64,000 nucleotides of DNA from Burkholderiaceae bacterium (GCA_023150375.1 JAKLLA010000001.1:310001-374000), one strand, 5' to 3'; counted from the stretch's first letter, positions 40,863 through 49,950 are shown. Numbers and translations: made by a program. The notes: a model not told the origin generated them from the letters alone.

Positions 40863-41798
40863 TCAGAACAGCAGCCCCAGCGCCAGCAGCAGCCCGAGCA
40901 GGCTGCAGGCCCGCGCGGTGGCGGCCAGCTGGGTGTTCAGCCAGGGCCCCGGCGGCTGGGCGCCCAGTGCGCGCACCAGGCGCAGCGCCGCGGGCAGGGC
41001 CAGCAGGGCCAGCAGGGCGCCGGGGCGGCCGCGCGCGGCCAGCAGCAGCAGGCCCAGGTACGGCGCCAGCATCAGCGCGGCGTAGACCTGCCGGGCCTGC
41101 GCGCGCCCGAGCCGGGCCACCAGGGTGCGCCGGCCGCTGCGGCAGTCGCCCTCCAGGTCGCGGTAGTTGTTGACCAGCAGCACGGCCGCGGCCGGCAGGC
41201 CGACCAGCGCGCCGGCCAGCCAGGCCTCGGCCGAGGGCACGCCGGCCTGCAGCCAGTGGCTGCCCGCCACCGCCACCAGGCCGAAGAAGACCAGCACGAA
41301 GACCTCGCCGCTGGCCGAGTGCGAGATCGGCCGCGGCCCGCCCGAGTAGGACCAGGCGGCCGCCAGCGAGGCCAGCCCGGCCAGCAGGATGGGCCAGCCG
41401 CCGCGCTCGACCAGGAACACGCCCAGCCCCAGCGCAGCGCCGAGGCAGCCGTAGGCGGCGCGCTTCAGGAGGGCGGCGCTGATCCAGCCCGCGGCGGCCA
41501 CGCGCAGCGGGCCGATGCGGTCTTCGACATCGGTGCCGTTCTCGAAGTCCGAGGCATCGTTGTGCAGGTTGGTGGCGATCTGGATCAGCAGCGCACAGGC
41601 CAGTGCGGCCAGGAAGGCCCGGAGGTCGTGCGCATGGCCCTCGGCACGTGCGAGCGCCGTGCCCAGCAGCACCGGCGTGACCGCCAGTCCCAGGGTGCGC
41701 GGGCGGATCGCCAGCGCCCAGACGCGCCAGGCCGGCGGCGGGGCATGGCCGGCCGGGGCCGGGATGCGGCGGGCACTGGAGGCGCTCTGGACCTTCAT
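40863..41798 (-). CDS. menA: MenA, 1,4-dihydroxy-2-naphthoate prenyltransferase
   Basis: This 311-residue membrane prenyltransferase of the UbiA superfamily has MenA-type motifs: RPRTLGLAVTPVLLGTALA at the N-terminus, the first Asp motif HNDASDFENGTDVEDRIGP, and the second NNYRDLEGDCRSGRRTLVAR with LG. It attaches the polyprenyl chain to DHNA, the penultimate step of menaquinone synthesis. Its start overlaps the menG stop as ATGA. Eight to nine hydrophobic segments are visible. The other men genes are not in the window. Confidence 0.92.
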   Translation of the reverse strand: MKVQSASSARRIPAPAGHAPPPAWRVWALAIRPRTLGLAVTPVLLGTALARAEGHAHDLRAFLAALACALLIQIATNLHNDASDFENGTDVEDRIGPLRVAAAGWISAALLKRAAYGCLGAALGLGVFLVERGGWPILLAGLASLAAAWSYSGGPRPISHSASGEVFVLVFFGLVAVAGSHWLQAGVPSAEAWLAGALVGLPAAAVLLVNNYRDLEGDCRSGRRTLVARLGRAQARQVYAALMLAPYLGLLLLAARGRPGALLALLALPAALRLVRALGAQPPGPWLNTQLAATARACSLLGLLLALGLLF

Positions 41799-42526
41799 GG
41801 GCGGGTTCCGACGTGCAGGCAGGCGATGCCGAAGGAGAGATTCTCCCAGCGCACCGCGACGAAGCCGGCCTCGGTCATGTGCCGGGCCAGCTCGCGCTGG
41901 TCGGGAAAGCGCCGGATCGACTCGACCAGGTAGCGGTAGGCCTCGGGCTCGCCGGCCACCGCGGCACCCAGGCGGGGAATCACCCAGCGCGAGTACAGGT
42001 CGTACAGCGGCGCCAGCCAGGGCTGCGGGCGGGAGAACTCCAGGCAGACGAACAGCCCGCCCGGACGCAGCACCCGCCGCACCTCGGCCAGCGCCGGCTG
42101 CAGCGCGGTGGCATTGCGCAGGCCGAAGGACAGGGTGAGCAGGTCGACGCTGGCATCGGGCAGCGGCAGCGCCTCGGCCTCGCCCTCGAGCCAGCGGATC
42201 GCCGCGCCGCCCGGCCGGGCCCGGCCGACGGCCATCATCGCCGGGCTGGGGTCGCAGACGGTGACCTCGCGGCCCGGTGCGAGCAGCAGGAAGGCGACGT
42301 CGCCGGTACCGCCGGCCAGATCCACCACCTGGCCGCGGCGGTCGGCCACGCAGCGGGCGAGCCGGCGCTTCCACAGGCGGTGGATGCCCAAGCTCATCAG
42401 GTCGTTCATCAGGTCGTAGCGCGGCGCCACCGCCTGGAAGACCCGCCGGATGCGCGCGCGCCGCTCGTCGGGCGCGACGGTCTGCGCGCCGAAGCTGTGG
42501 TCCAGCGCGGGCCGGCCCGGCTTCAC
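41795..42526 (-). CDS. menG: MenG/UbiE, quinone C-methyltransferase
   Basis: This 243-residue SAM methyltransferase starts at GTG 42526, overlapping the upstream gene as GTGA. UbiE/MenG signatures are VFQAVAPRYDLMNDLMSLGI, HRLWKR, VVDLAGGTGDVAFLL (motif I), SFGLRNATALQPALAEVRRV and CLEFSRP. With menA directly following, it is best read as the last step of menaquinone synthesis (methylation of demethylmenaquinol), though the family also acts on ubiquinone precursors. Confidence 0.9.
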   Translation of the reverse strand: MKPGRPALDHSFGAQTVAPDERRARIRRVFQAVAPRYDLMNDLMSLGIHRLWKRRLARCVADRRGQVVDLAGGTGDVAFLLLAPGREVTVCDPSPAMMAVGRARPGGAAIRWLEGEAEALPLPDASVDLLTLSFGLRNATALQPALAEVRRVLRPGGLFVCLEFSRPQPWLAPLYDLYSRWVIPRLGAAVAGEPEAYRYLVESIRRFPDQRELARHMTEAGFVAVRWENLSFGIACLHVGTRP

Positions 42527-43146
42527 GAGGCCACCTTCTGCACCGCGGCCTCCAGCTGGGCCCGGCTGAGCAGGCCGAGCCGGCTGGCCACGCGCTGGCC
42601 GCTGCGCCCCAGCGCCACCGTGAAGGGCAGGCCGGCCCGGGTGTTGCCCAGCGCGCGCATCAGGTCCAGCCCGCCGCCTCGCGCCAGCACGACCGGATAG
42701 TCCACCTCGTAGGCGCGCAGGAAATCCCGCAGCGGCGCGGCGTCGTTCTCGAGGGCGATGCCCACCACCGCCACCGGCGTGCGGCGCTGGTGCAGCGCGA
42801 CCAGCTCGGGGATCTCGACCCGGCAGGGGGCGCACCAGCGGGCCCAGAAATTGACGATCACCGGCCTCCCGCCCACGAGCGCCGACCAGCGCACCGGCCG
42901 GTCGTCCAGGTCCCAGAGCGCCGCGCGCTCGAGCAGCTCGCGCCCGGGCTGGCCGGGCGGCTCGAGCAACAGCCCGGCGGCATCGGCCGAGGGGCCCGAC
43001 CCGGCCGTGGCAGGGGCCGGGGCGGCCAGGCCGACGCTGCCGACCGCGCCGCCGAGGGCCGCCAGCGGAGCGAGTGCGGCGCCGCCCAGCAGCCGCCGCC
43101 GCAGCGCCCGGCGGGGCGCCGGAGCCGGCAGGGCGCGGCGGCTCAC
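42523..43146 (-). CDS. TlpA/ResA-like thioredoxin-fold protein
   Basis: This 207-residue protein starts at GTG 43146 (GTGA overlap with nosY). An Arg-rich N-terminus (RRALRRRLLGGAALAPLAAL) gives a signal or anchor. The thioredoxin domain has VIVNFWARWCAPCRVEIPEL with a WCAPC redox centre, and GLPFTVALGRSGQRVA with the cis-Pro. It could keep Cys residues of NosL, NosZ CuA or heme motifs reduced in the periplasm. A dedicated member in a nos operon is consistent with such a role, but the target is inferred. Confidence 0.87.
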   Translation of the reverse strand: MSRRALPAPAPRRALRRRLLGGAALAPLAALGGAVGSVGLAAPAPATAGSGPSADAAGLLLEPPGQPGRELLERAALWDLDDRPVRWSALVGGRPVIVNFWARWCAPCRVEIPELVALHQRRTPVAVVGIALENDAAPLRDFLRAYEVDYPVVLARGGGLDLMRALGNTRAGLPFTVALGRSGQRVASRLGLLSRAQLEAAVQKVAS

Positions 43147-44048
43147 GGCAGATCCCCGCGGCGGAAGACCAGGTAGCCCAGCGCGGCCGCCAGCAGCCCC
43201 AGCAGGCTGGGGTAGGCCAGCGCGAAGAGCATGTAGCCCTGGGCGCCGAAGGCATCCAGGATGACGTAGGCGGCCGGGCCGAGCACGATCAGCTGCGGGT
43301 CGAACAGGGCCAGCGCCGCGGTGCGGAAGACCTGCAGCGGGTTGACCAGCGCCAGGCCGACGGCCAGCTCGGGCGCGGCGCGGCCCTGGATCATCACGCC
43401 CAGCAGGATCAGGTCGAGGAAGAGCAGCAGCAGCAGCCAGAGCAGGAAGGCCGCGCCCTGCGCCATGTCGGTGCTGCGCGCGATCGACGAGATCAGCATG
43501 CCGAAACCCAGGAAGCACAGCGCCATCGCCGCCAGCAGCGCGGTGTAGTAGCCGAACATGCCCCAGGGCACCTCGATGCCGCGCAGCAGCGCGATGCCCA
43601 CGGCCGCCGCCATCGCCGCGGCCACCGGCAGGAAGACCACCAGCCAGCGCCCGACGAACTTGCCCCAGTACCAGGCGCCCAGCGACACCGGCAGCGACAG
43701 CAGGTACTCGAACACCCCGGCCTCGCGGTCGCCGGCCACCGAACGCACCGTGGTGATCAGCACGAAGATCGGCAGGATCGCCATGGTCAGCTGGATGTAG
43801 GTCACCAGCAGCCGCGACAGGCCGATGAAGCCCAGCACGCGCGACTCGGTCAGCCCGAACAGGAAGAGCAGCGCGACGATGCCGCCGAACACCAGCGTGT
43901 AGACGGCGAACCAGCGCGAGCGCAGCGACTCGACGATGTCCAGCCGCGCAGTCAGCCACAGCGGCAGGCGGGCCTGCGCAGGGGCCGCCAGGGTCGGCGC
44001 GGCGGACACCGCCAGCGCCACGGGAGAAGACACGGAGGAGGAACTCAT
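43143..44048 (-). CDS. nosY: NosY, ABC-type membrane permease
   Basis: This 301-residue membrane component has six hydrophobic segments (about 52-72, 80-100, 124-145, 155-180, 190-215, 260-290). Family markers are WFAVYTLVFGGIVALLFLFG, VRSVAGDREAGVFEYLLSLP and SIARSTDMAQGAAFLLWL with NPLQVFRTAAL. It forms with NosF an ABC transporter that works with NosD in copper cluster assembly of NosZ. It follows nosL by 18 bases. Confidence 0.94.
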   Translation of the reverse strand: MSSSSVSSPVALAVSAAPTLAAPAQARLPLWLTARLDIVESLRSRWFAVYTLVFGGIVALLFLFGLTESRVLGFIGLSRLLVTYIQLTMAILPIFVLITTVRSVAGDREAGVFEYLLSLPVSLGAWYWGKFVGRWLVVFLPVAAAMAAAVGIALLRGIEVPWGMFGYYTALLAAMALCFLGFGMLISSIARSTDMAQGAAFLLWLLLLLFLDLILLGVMIQGRAAPELAVGLALVNPLQVFRTAALALFDPQLIVLGPAAYVILDAFGAQGYMLFALAYPSLLGLLAAALGYLVFRRGDLP

Positions 44049-44066
44049 GGCGCCACGATCAGGGGC

Positions 44067-44594
44067 TCATCGCCCGCGCGCGAGCAGATGCTCGCGCAGG
44101 GTGGGGAAGTCGACCGAACCGGCCTGGGGCAGCGCCGAGGCGCCCTGGTTGTAGCCCATCGGCGAGGTCCGGGTCAGGTAGTGGGCCTGGTGCGCGTCCA
44201 GCCACTGCGGCATCGCGCCGCGGCTGAAGACGTCGGCCACCCACAGGCGGGTCTGCGGCGCGGCCATCCAGGGGTGCGCGCGGGCCTGGTCGCGCAGCCA
44301 GAAGACGGCGCAGCCGATGTCGTCGAACTTGAACAGCTCGCGCGGGCCGGCACCGACCAGCTCGGCGGCGAAGCGGCGGTCCGAGATCACCATGCGGCAG
44401 CGCGCGCAGGTGTCGCGGTCCCAGTGGATCGGCTGCATGCCGGCGGGCCAGCCTGCGTCGCGGCTGCAGGCGGCCAGGGCGGCAAGCAGCGGCGTGAGCG
44501 CCAGGGCCAGGCCGCCGTGCAGCAGGGCGCGCCGCGCCACCGGCGTCGGGTCGGGCCGGTGCGGCGGAACACGGGGCCCGGGGTGCGCCCTCAT
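44067..44594 (-). CDS. nosL: NosL, copper-binding lipoprotein
   Basis: This 175-residue outer-membrane-type lipoprotein chaperone carries Cu(I) for the CuZ site. A basic N-terminus is followed by a lipobox ending at C43 (LLAALAACSRD), then the copper motif C63-x2-C66-x-M68 (DTCARCRMVISDRRFAAELV), FKFDDIGCAVFWLRD and TSPMGYNQGASAL. Its start overlaps nosF by 4 bases (ATGA). Normal length for NosL. Confidence 0.95.
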   Translation of the reverse strand: MRAHPGPRVPPHRPDPTPVARRALLHGGLALALTPLLAALAACSRDAGWPAGMQPIHWDRDTCARCRMVISDRRFAAELVGAGPRELFKFDDIGCAVFWLRDQARAHPWMAAPQTRLWVADVFSRGAMPQWLDAHQAHYLTRTSPMGYNQGASALPQAGSVDFPTLREHLLARGR

Positions 44595-45508
44595 GCCGCC
44601 TCCTCTTCGCGCAGCTGCAGCTCCTGCACCAGCCCGGCGTAGCGCGAGATCATGCCCAGGAAGCGCAGCCGGTCGGCGCCGGCCACGCGGCCCTGCCAGA
44701 CCCGCCCGGCGTCGGTCCTGCCGGCAGCCTCCCCGGCCGCGCCCGCCGCGCCGATGTCACCGGCGTCGCCGAGATCGCGGAAGCGCCATTCGCCCAGCGC
44801 ACGCGCCAGCGCGGCATCGGCGCGCCGCACCACCACGCGCGCATCGAGCAGGCTGCCCAGCCGGGCGCCGTCGGCGACGCGGTCGTCCAGCACGACCCGG
44901 CCCATGTCCAGCTCGATGACCCGGTTCACCAGCGACGCGACCTCGTCGAGGCGGTGGCTGGAGATCAGCATGGTGGCGTCCTGCGCCCGCTCGGCCAGCA
45001 GCTCGAAGAAGACCTTGCGCGCGGCGGGATCGAGGTTGGCCGCCGGCTCGTCGAGGATCAGCACGCGGGCGTCGCGGCCCAGCGCGATGGCGATCAGCAG
45101 CTTCTGCTTCATGCCGCCGGACAGGCGCACGAAGGGACGTTCCAGGATCGGCGCGGTGTCCAGGCCCAGCCGGGCGGCCAGGTCGAGGATGCGCTGCGGT
45201 GGCGTGCCGCACAGCCCGGCGGCGAAATGGATCAGCGGGCCCACCGGCATCTTCAGCGGCGGCGGCAGCTGCGGCACGAAGCCGATCTGGCCGAGCACCG
45301 CGGTGCGCTCGTGGCGCGGCGAGCGCCCGCCGATGGTGATCTCGCCGTCGTGCGTGTACTCGCCCAGCAGGCAGCGTACCAGCGTGGTCTTGCCCGCGCC
45401 GTTGGAGCCGATCAGTGCGACCCGCTCGCCCGGCCCGATGTCGAGCGCGATGCCGTCGAGCACCCGGGCGCGGCGGAAGGTCTTGGAAACGGAGGCAATG
45501 CGGATCAT
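44591..45508 (-). CDS. nosF: NosF, ABC transporter ATPase
   Basis: This 305-residue ATPase has Walker A ALIGSNGAGKTTLVRCLLGE, a Q-loop region GFVPQLPPP, signature LSGGMKQKLLIAIAL, Walker B ARVLILDEPAANLDP and the switch His in TMLISSHRLDEV. It powers the NosDFY complex. The C-terminal 90 residues after the ATPase core are Ala/Gly-rich. It lies 89 bases after nosH, a gap that holds no clear terminator. Confidence 0.95.
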   Translation of the reverse strand: MIRIASVSKTFRRARVLDGIALDIGPGERVALIGSNGAGKTTLVRCLLGEYTHDGEITIGGRSPRHERTAVLGQIGFVPQLPPPLKMPVGPLIHFAAGLCGTPPQRILDLAARLGLDTAPILERPFVRLSGGMKQKLLIAIALGRDARVLILDEPAANLDPAARKVFFELLAERAQDATMLISSHRLDEVASLVNRVIELDMGRVVLDDRVADGARLGSLLDARVVVRRADAALARALGEWRFRDLGDAGDIGAAGAAGEAAGRTDAGRVWQGRVAGADRLRFLGMISRYAGLVQELQLREEEAA

Positions 45509-45597
45509 GGGGAGGGCAGCACAGGACAGGTCGGGACGGATCGGGGCAGGCAGGCGGGGAGGTCATCGTGACCGCATGCGCGGCCGGCCAACTTGAC

Positions 45598-46635
45598 CTA
45601 CAACAATTTCGACAAGCCCTTGACCTCGAACTTCAGCGAGCCGCTGGGGCAGGCGTCCACGCACAGGCCGCAGCGGGTGCAGTCCGGCCCGATGGGCACC
45701 TCGGTGGCCACCGCGCGGCCCTTGATGACCGTGTCCAGCACATGCGGCACCAGGCAGACCTTGCGGCAGTCGCCCTCGTGGAAGCAGCCCTCCAGCGTGT
45801 ACTTGACGCGCAGCGGCGAGACGATGCCCACCACGCCGTAGGTCAGCCCGATCGGGCAGGCGTAGCGGCACCAGGCGCGGCGCGAGAAGAAGATCTCGAA
45901 CACCAGCAGCGCGGCCACCCACAGCAGCGCCAGCCCGGGCCCGTAGATCAGCGCGCGCGAGAGGATGCCGGTGGGCGAGATGGCCTCGTAGACCGTGTAG
46001 CCGGTCAGCAGCGCCAGCAGCGCGAAGACCAGCCAGAACACGCTGCGCAGGCGGCGGTCGATGGGTACGTCGGCGACCAGCTTCTTCTCGACCAGCTTCA
46101 GGTGGATCTTCTCGGCCCACTCGGCCAGCAGGTGGTAGGGGCAGACCCAGGCACAGAAGCTGCGCCCGCCCAGCAGCGCCCAGCCCAGCAGCACGGTGCC
46201 GGTGCCGATCAGCAGGTTCACGATGATGTGCTTGTGCGCCAGCATCACCTGCAGGGCCGAGTTCAGGTCGATGAGGTGAAAGCCCACGAAGCGCGAGGCG
46301 CTCAGCGAGCCTTCCAGCAGCTGCACGTCCAGCGTCCAGGACAGCACGAACAGCAGGTTGGCCAGGATCAGCGTGACCCAGCGGCGGTTGCGCCAGCGGT
46401 GCGTCGTCACCGCATGGGCGCGGGCGTGCTTCTTCTCGGCGATGAAGTCGCGGTTGCCCTGCTTGTAGACGTGGATCTTCTGCGCCGCAGGGGCGATCTG
46501 CGCCTCCTGCGGGCGCGTGGGCTCGCGGCCGAACAGGATGGCGATCTGCTCGAAGAAGCGCCGTCGCAGCGCCTGCGGCTCGGTCGGTGCCGGGGGGGGC
46601 GGCGCGTCGGGGGCCGCCGGGGGGATCTTCGTCAT
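45598..46635 (-). CDS. nosH: NosH, NapH-like membrane quinol dehydrogenase
   Basis: This 345-residue homologue of NapH is characteristic of clade II nos clusters. It has a cytoplasmic N-terminal region, hydrophobic segments (about 85-105, 140-160, 215-235, 245-265), CxxxCP motifs FCAWVCPYHLLAEWAEKI and WCRYACPIGLTYG, an extra GCFHEGDCRKVC Cys set, and a C-terminal 4Fe-4S motif CTRCGLCVDACP. With NosG it is thought to oxidise menaquinol and pass electrons to periplasmic cytochromes and NosZ. ATG 46635 overlaps the nosG stop. Confidence 0.92.
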   Translation of the reverse strand: MTKIPPAAPDAPPPPAPTEPQALRRRFFEQIAILFGREPTRPQEAQIAPAAQKIHVYKQGNRDFIAEKKHARAHAVTTHRWRNRRWVTLILANLLFVLSWTLDVQLLEGSLSASRFVGFHLIDLNSALQVMLAHKHIIVNLLIGTGTVLLGWALLGGRSFCAWVCPYHLLAEWAEKIHLKLVEKKLVADVPIDRRLRSVFWLVFALLALLTGYTVYEAISPTGILSRALIYGPGLALLWVAALLVFEIFFSRRAWCRYACPIGLTYGVVGIVSPLRVKYTLEGCFHEGDCRKVCLVPHVLDTVIKGRAVATEVPIGPDCTRCGLCVDACPSGSLKFEVKGLSKLL

Positions 46636-47543
46636 GCTCGCCACACCTCCCGGGGCACCACCTCGATGGCGGCCTGCTCGACCGGACAGATCATCTCGCA
46701 CACGCCGCAGCCCACGCAGGGCTCGTGCACCACCGGCTGACGGCGCTGGCGCCCGTCGGCCAGCGTCACCGTCTCGATCGAGATCGCCTGCAGCACCGGG
46801 CACTCGCGCACGCACAGGTCGCACTCGGGCACGTCGTAGGGCCGGCCGGCCACCGGCACCGGCTTCCAGCGGTCCACCGCCATGTCGCGCAGCTGCCCTT
46901 CGAAGGCGGCGCCGCGCGCCACGCCCTTGAAGCCCTTGCCCTGCATCGCCAGGCAGCTCTCGGGGCGGGTCAGCCGGGCCACGCCCATGCGCTCGGTGAG
47001 GTTCAGGGTCGGCTCGGGGTCGTTCTGCTTGGCCTCCAGCACCGGCCTGGCCGCCAGGGCCGCGCCGGGCCGGGTCTTCAGGAACGCCGGCTTGTGATAG
47101 GTCAGCGCCCCGGTCGGGCAGGCCAGGATGCACTGCACCGCGTCGCAGGAGAAGTCGCAGGCCTGCTCGCGCGCCGCGATGTAGGGCGCACCGACGCCGA
47201 AGCCGTCCACCAGGTCGGCCAGCCGGATGGCCTCGACCGGGCAGACCTGCACGCACTGGCCGCACTTGATGCAGGAGGCGAGGAAGTCCTTCTCGTCGAG
47301 CGCGCCGGGCGGGCGCAGCCGCTCGCGCTGGGCATAGGCCAGCGGCAGCCAGCCCGACAGCGCCGCCCCCAGCACGCCGCCCGACAGCAGCACGGTGTGC
47401 AGCACGCGGCGCCTCGCCTGGCGCTGGCGCTCCAGCGAAAGCCGATCGGCCGCCGAGGCGGGACGCGGCCTGGCGGCGGCGGGCGGCGGGTCGGCCGGCG
47501 CGACGGACGACGCGGGCGGCGGGGCAGGATCGGTGTCGCGCAT
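46632..47543 (-). CDS. nosG: NosG, NapG-like polyferredoxin
   Basis: This 303-residue NapG homologue starts at ATG 47543 (or GTG 47546), overlapping the nosD stop. A Pro/Ala-rich n-region precedes a basic-hydrophobic stretch (QARRRVLHTVLLSGGVLGAA) with adjacent Arg residues, consistent with Tat export. Four 4Fe-4S motifs are visible: CIKCGQCVQVCP, CDFSCDAVQCILACP, CDLCVRECP and CVGCGVCEMICP. Together with NosH it forms the proposed quinol-to-cytochrome route of the atypical nos system. Confidence 0.92.
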   Translation of the reverse strand: MRDTDPAPPPASSVAPADPPPAAARPRPASAADRLSLERQRQARRRVLHTVLLSGGVLGAALSGWLPLAYAQRERLRPPGALDEKDFLASCIKCGQCVQVCPVEAIRLADLVDGFGVGAPYIAAREQACDFSCDAVQCILACPTGALTYHKPAFLKTRPGAALAARPVLEAKQNDPEPTLNLTERMGVARLTRPESCLAMQGKGFKGVARGAAFEGQLRDMAVDRWKPVPVAGRPYDVPECDLCVRECPVLQAISIETVTLADGRQRRQPVVHEPCVGCGVCEMICPVEQAAIEVVPREVWRA

Positions 47544-48949
47544 CACGAACTCGCTTTGCCGGCGCGCAGGTCCGGCTTGTGCAGGCGGGGCCGCTCGTCG
47601 CGCAGCTGCAGCTCCGGCGAGGAGAAGGGCGCCAGCCGCTCGAGGAAGTCCAGCAGCTCCAGCACCGGGGCGGTCTTGAAGAAGCGCGCCGCCGGGAACT
47701 CCATCCAGATCTGGTCGGCGTAGGCGTAGTGCTCGTGCGGCCGGTCGCCGATGCCGTCGCCGTCGCGGTCGAAGCCCTGGTAGCTGTCGAACCAGTTGCC
47801 CTCGAAGCGGTTGGCTGCGCTGCCGCCACGGCCGGACTGCACCATGTCGGTGAGGTTGCCCTCGAAGACGTTGTCGGTGAAGACGTTGCCGCCCAGTTCG
47901 CTGGTGAGCTGGATCGCGATGCCGTTGAAGGCGAAGCGGTTGCGCGCGAAGCGGATGGTGGTGTCGGGCTGGAAGGGCGAGATGTCCGAGCCCACGCCGA
48001 TGGCCGAGTAGATGATCTCGTTGTCCTCGATGAAGAGGTCCGAGGCCTCCTTGAACCCCAGCGCCATGCCGGTGGCGCCGGTGGCGTGCGAGATCAGGTT
48101 GTGGCGGGCCCCGCCGCCCTCGCAGTACATGAAGTACACGCCCACCGCGTTGTCGACGAAGCGGTTGTGCTCCACCACGTTGCGGTTGGCGAACATGAAG
48201 TGGATCGAGTAGCGGCTGCGCCGCCCCTCGTTGCGCACGAAGACGTTGTCGTGCGAGTACCAGGCCACCATGTCGCGGGTGTCGGTGACCTGGTTGCCCT
48301 CGATGCGGTTGCGATGGCTGTACCAGAGCCGGATGCCGTCGCCGCGCACGCCCAGCTCGGCCGGGCGGGAACGCACCCGGTTGCCGCGCAGCAGGTTGTC
48401 GTTCGACTGCTTCAGGTCGATGCCGAACAGGCAGTCGGCCAGGGTCAGGTCCTCGAAGGTGTTGCGATGGCCGCGCACGTTCAGGCAGGCGTCGTCGGAG
48501 TCGTGCGACTCGCCCGAGCCGGTGATGGTCAGGTGGCGCAGCGTGACCCCGTCGGCCTCGACGACGAAGACGGTGCCCTTGTCGCCGCCGTCGATCACCA
48601 CCTCGCCGTGGCCGACCAGGGTCAGCGGCTTCTTCAGGTGCACCGGGCCGGCGTAGTGCCCGGAGGGCAGGTTCAGCACCGAGCCGGGCGGCGCGGCGTC
48701 GACCAGCGCCTGCAGCGGCTGCAGGCCGTGGATGCGCCGGTCGCGCAGGTACAGCGGGATCAGCTCGACCGGCTTGTCCACGTCCACGCGCGGCGCGGTG
48801 GCCAGGTCGGCCTGGCTGACGCGGGGGCCCTCCTCGTCGCCGTCGTCGGGCCGGGCCGGCTCGCCGGGCAGCGTGGCCGCGGCGGCCAGGGCCAGCACGG
48901 CCAGCCAGGCGGCGGCAGCGCGCAGCGGTACGCGCAGGTTCGCGCCCAT
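47543..48949 (-). CDS. nosD: NosD, CuZ assembly protein
   Basis: This 468-residue exported beta-helix protein starts at ATG 48949. A signal (LRAAAAWLAVLALAAAATLP) is followed by CASH/beta-helix rungs: LYLRDRRIHGLQPLQALVDA, GSVLNLPSGHYAGPVHLKKP, NNLLRGNRVRS-like NDNLLRGNRVRSRPAELGVR and GDGIRLWYSHRNRIEGNQV. Typical NosD elements SIHFMFANRNVVEHNRFVD, VGVYFMYCEGG and FDSYQGFDRDGDGIGDRPHE are present. It is essential for copper cluster insertion in NosZ in characterised systems. It lies two bases after nosB. Confidence 0.95.
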   Translation of the reverse strand: MGANLRVPLRAAAAWLAVLALAAAATLPGEPARPDDGDEEGPRVSQADLATAPRVDVDKPVELIPLYLRDRRIHGLQPLQALVDAAPPGSVLNLPSGHYAGPVHLKKPLTLVGHGEVVIDGGDKGTVFVVEADGVTLRHLTITGSGESHDSDDACLNVRGHRNTFEDLTLADCLFGIDLKQSNDNLLRGNRVRSRPAELGVRGDGIRLWYSHRNRIEGNQVTDTRDMVAWYSHDNVFVRNEGRRSRYSIHFMFANRNVVEHNRFVDNAVGVYFMYCEGGGARHNLISHATGATGMALGFKEASDLFIEDNEIIYSAIGVGSDISPFQPDTTIRFARNRFAFNGIAIQLTSELGGNVFTDNVFEGNLTDMVQSGRGGSAANRFEGNWFDSYQGFDRDGDGIGDRPHEHYAYADQIWMEFPAARFFKTAPVLELLDFLERLAPFSSPELQLRDERPRLHKPDLRAGKASS

Positions 48950-48951
48950 GA

Positions 48952-49950
48952 TCACCCCGCGCTGGCCTCGCTGCGCAGCTGCTTGCGGCGCAGCAGCAGG
49001 GCCAGCAGCAGGCAGGCCGAGGCCGCCAGCAGCAGCGCGTAGCCGTAGTGCGGATACGAGAAGGTGGAGAACTGCGCCACCTTGCCCTCGCCGAAGACCG
49101 TGGGCATGAAGGGCTTGACCGTGAAGGCGCCCCAGGGGTGCAGGTTGTGGCCGAAGAACCAGAGCCAGCCGGCGTACTCGATCAGGAAGAACAGTGGCAG
49201 CAGCGCCGGCACCAGCGGCATGAGCAGCTCGAAGCCGCGCCACTTCGCCACCCCGGCCATCACCACGCCCATCGCCACGATCAGCAGCCCCACGGCGATC
49301 TGCGTGATCCACACGACGTTCTCGCCCCAGCCGCGGATCTTCTCGGGCTCGTTGAAGAAGGTGCCGGCCTCGTCGACGTAGACCCGCACATGCTCGGCCA
49401 GGCGCCCGAGCACGAACTGGTCGACCACCGCCCAGGCCGCCACCGCGGCGAAGCCCAGCCCCAGCACCCACAGCCGGGCGCGCCGCCCAGGGGCCGCGAA
49501 GGCCAGCAGCATCACCGCGAAGAAGCCGAAGAAGAACTTCGCCAGCGGCTTTTCCACCGGCGCGCCGGTGGAGATCGGGAACATGCCGACGTAGTGGTTG
49601 ATGGTGTTCATCTCGTGCACGCAGTCCAGCCCCTGCGCGCGCTGGTTGACGTCCTTCTTCGCGTCGGTCACCGGGTTGTAACGCTCGACCTTGCCGTCCA
49701 GGTCCTCCTGCAGCGTCTCGTCGGCCAGGCGCGAGCCCTTCACCGCGGCCTTGCAGCCGTTGTGCACGCCGTCGAAGTGGAAGTGGATGCGGATGCCGTC
49801 GGGAAAGGCGTCCTTGGGGTAGTTCGGCGCGGTCAGCGAGACCCACCAGATGGGCGCGAAGTAGGCCAGCACCATGGCCAGCAACCCCACCAGGGTGAGC
49901 ACTCGGATCAGGCGCGTCGTCTTGGGATCGGCAGGCATGTCGGGTTCCAT
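48952..49950 (-). CDS. nosB: NosB, membrane protein of clade II nos loci
   Basis: This 332-residue membrane protein has five or six helices: one N-terminal (about 17-38) before a 95-residue periplasmic loop, then four or five C-terminal. The loop includes YPKDAFPDGIRIHFHFDGVH and MNTINHYVGMFPIS, features I associate with the NosB protein that follows nosZ in Wolinella-type clusters. The presence of NosB marks a clade II system. ATG 49950 is used; an internal ATG at 49938 is also possible. Its biochemical role is unknown. Confidence 0.82.
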   Translation of the reverse strand: MEPDMPADPKTTRLIRVLTLVGLLAMVLAYFAPIWWVSLTAPNYPKDAFPDGIRIHFHFDGVHNGCKAAVKGSRLADETLQEDLDGKVERYNPVTDAKKDVNQRAQGLDCVHEMNTINHYVGMFPISTGAPVEKPLAKFFFGFFAVMLLAFAAPGRRARLWVLGLGFAAVAAWAVVDQFVLGRLAEHVRVYVDEAGTFFNEPEKIRGWGENVVWITQIAVGLLIVAMGVVMAGVAKWRGFELLMPLVPALLPLFFLIEYAGWLWFFGHNLHPWGAFTVKPFMPTVFGEGKVAQFSTFSYPHYGYALLLAASACLLLALLLRRKQLRSEASAG

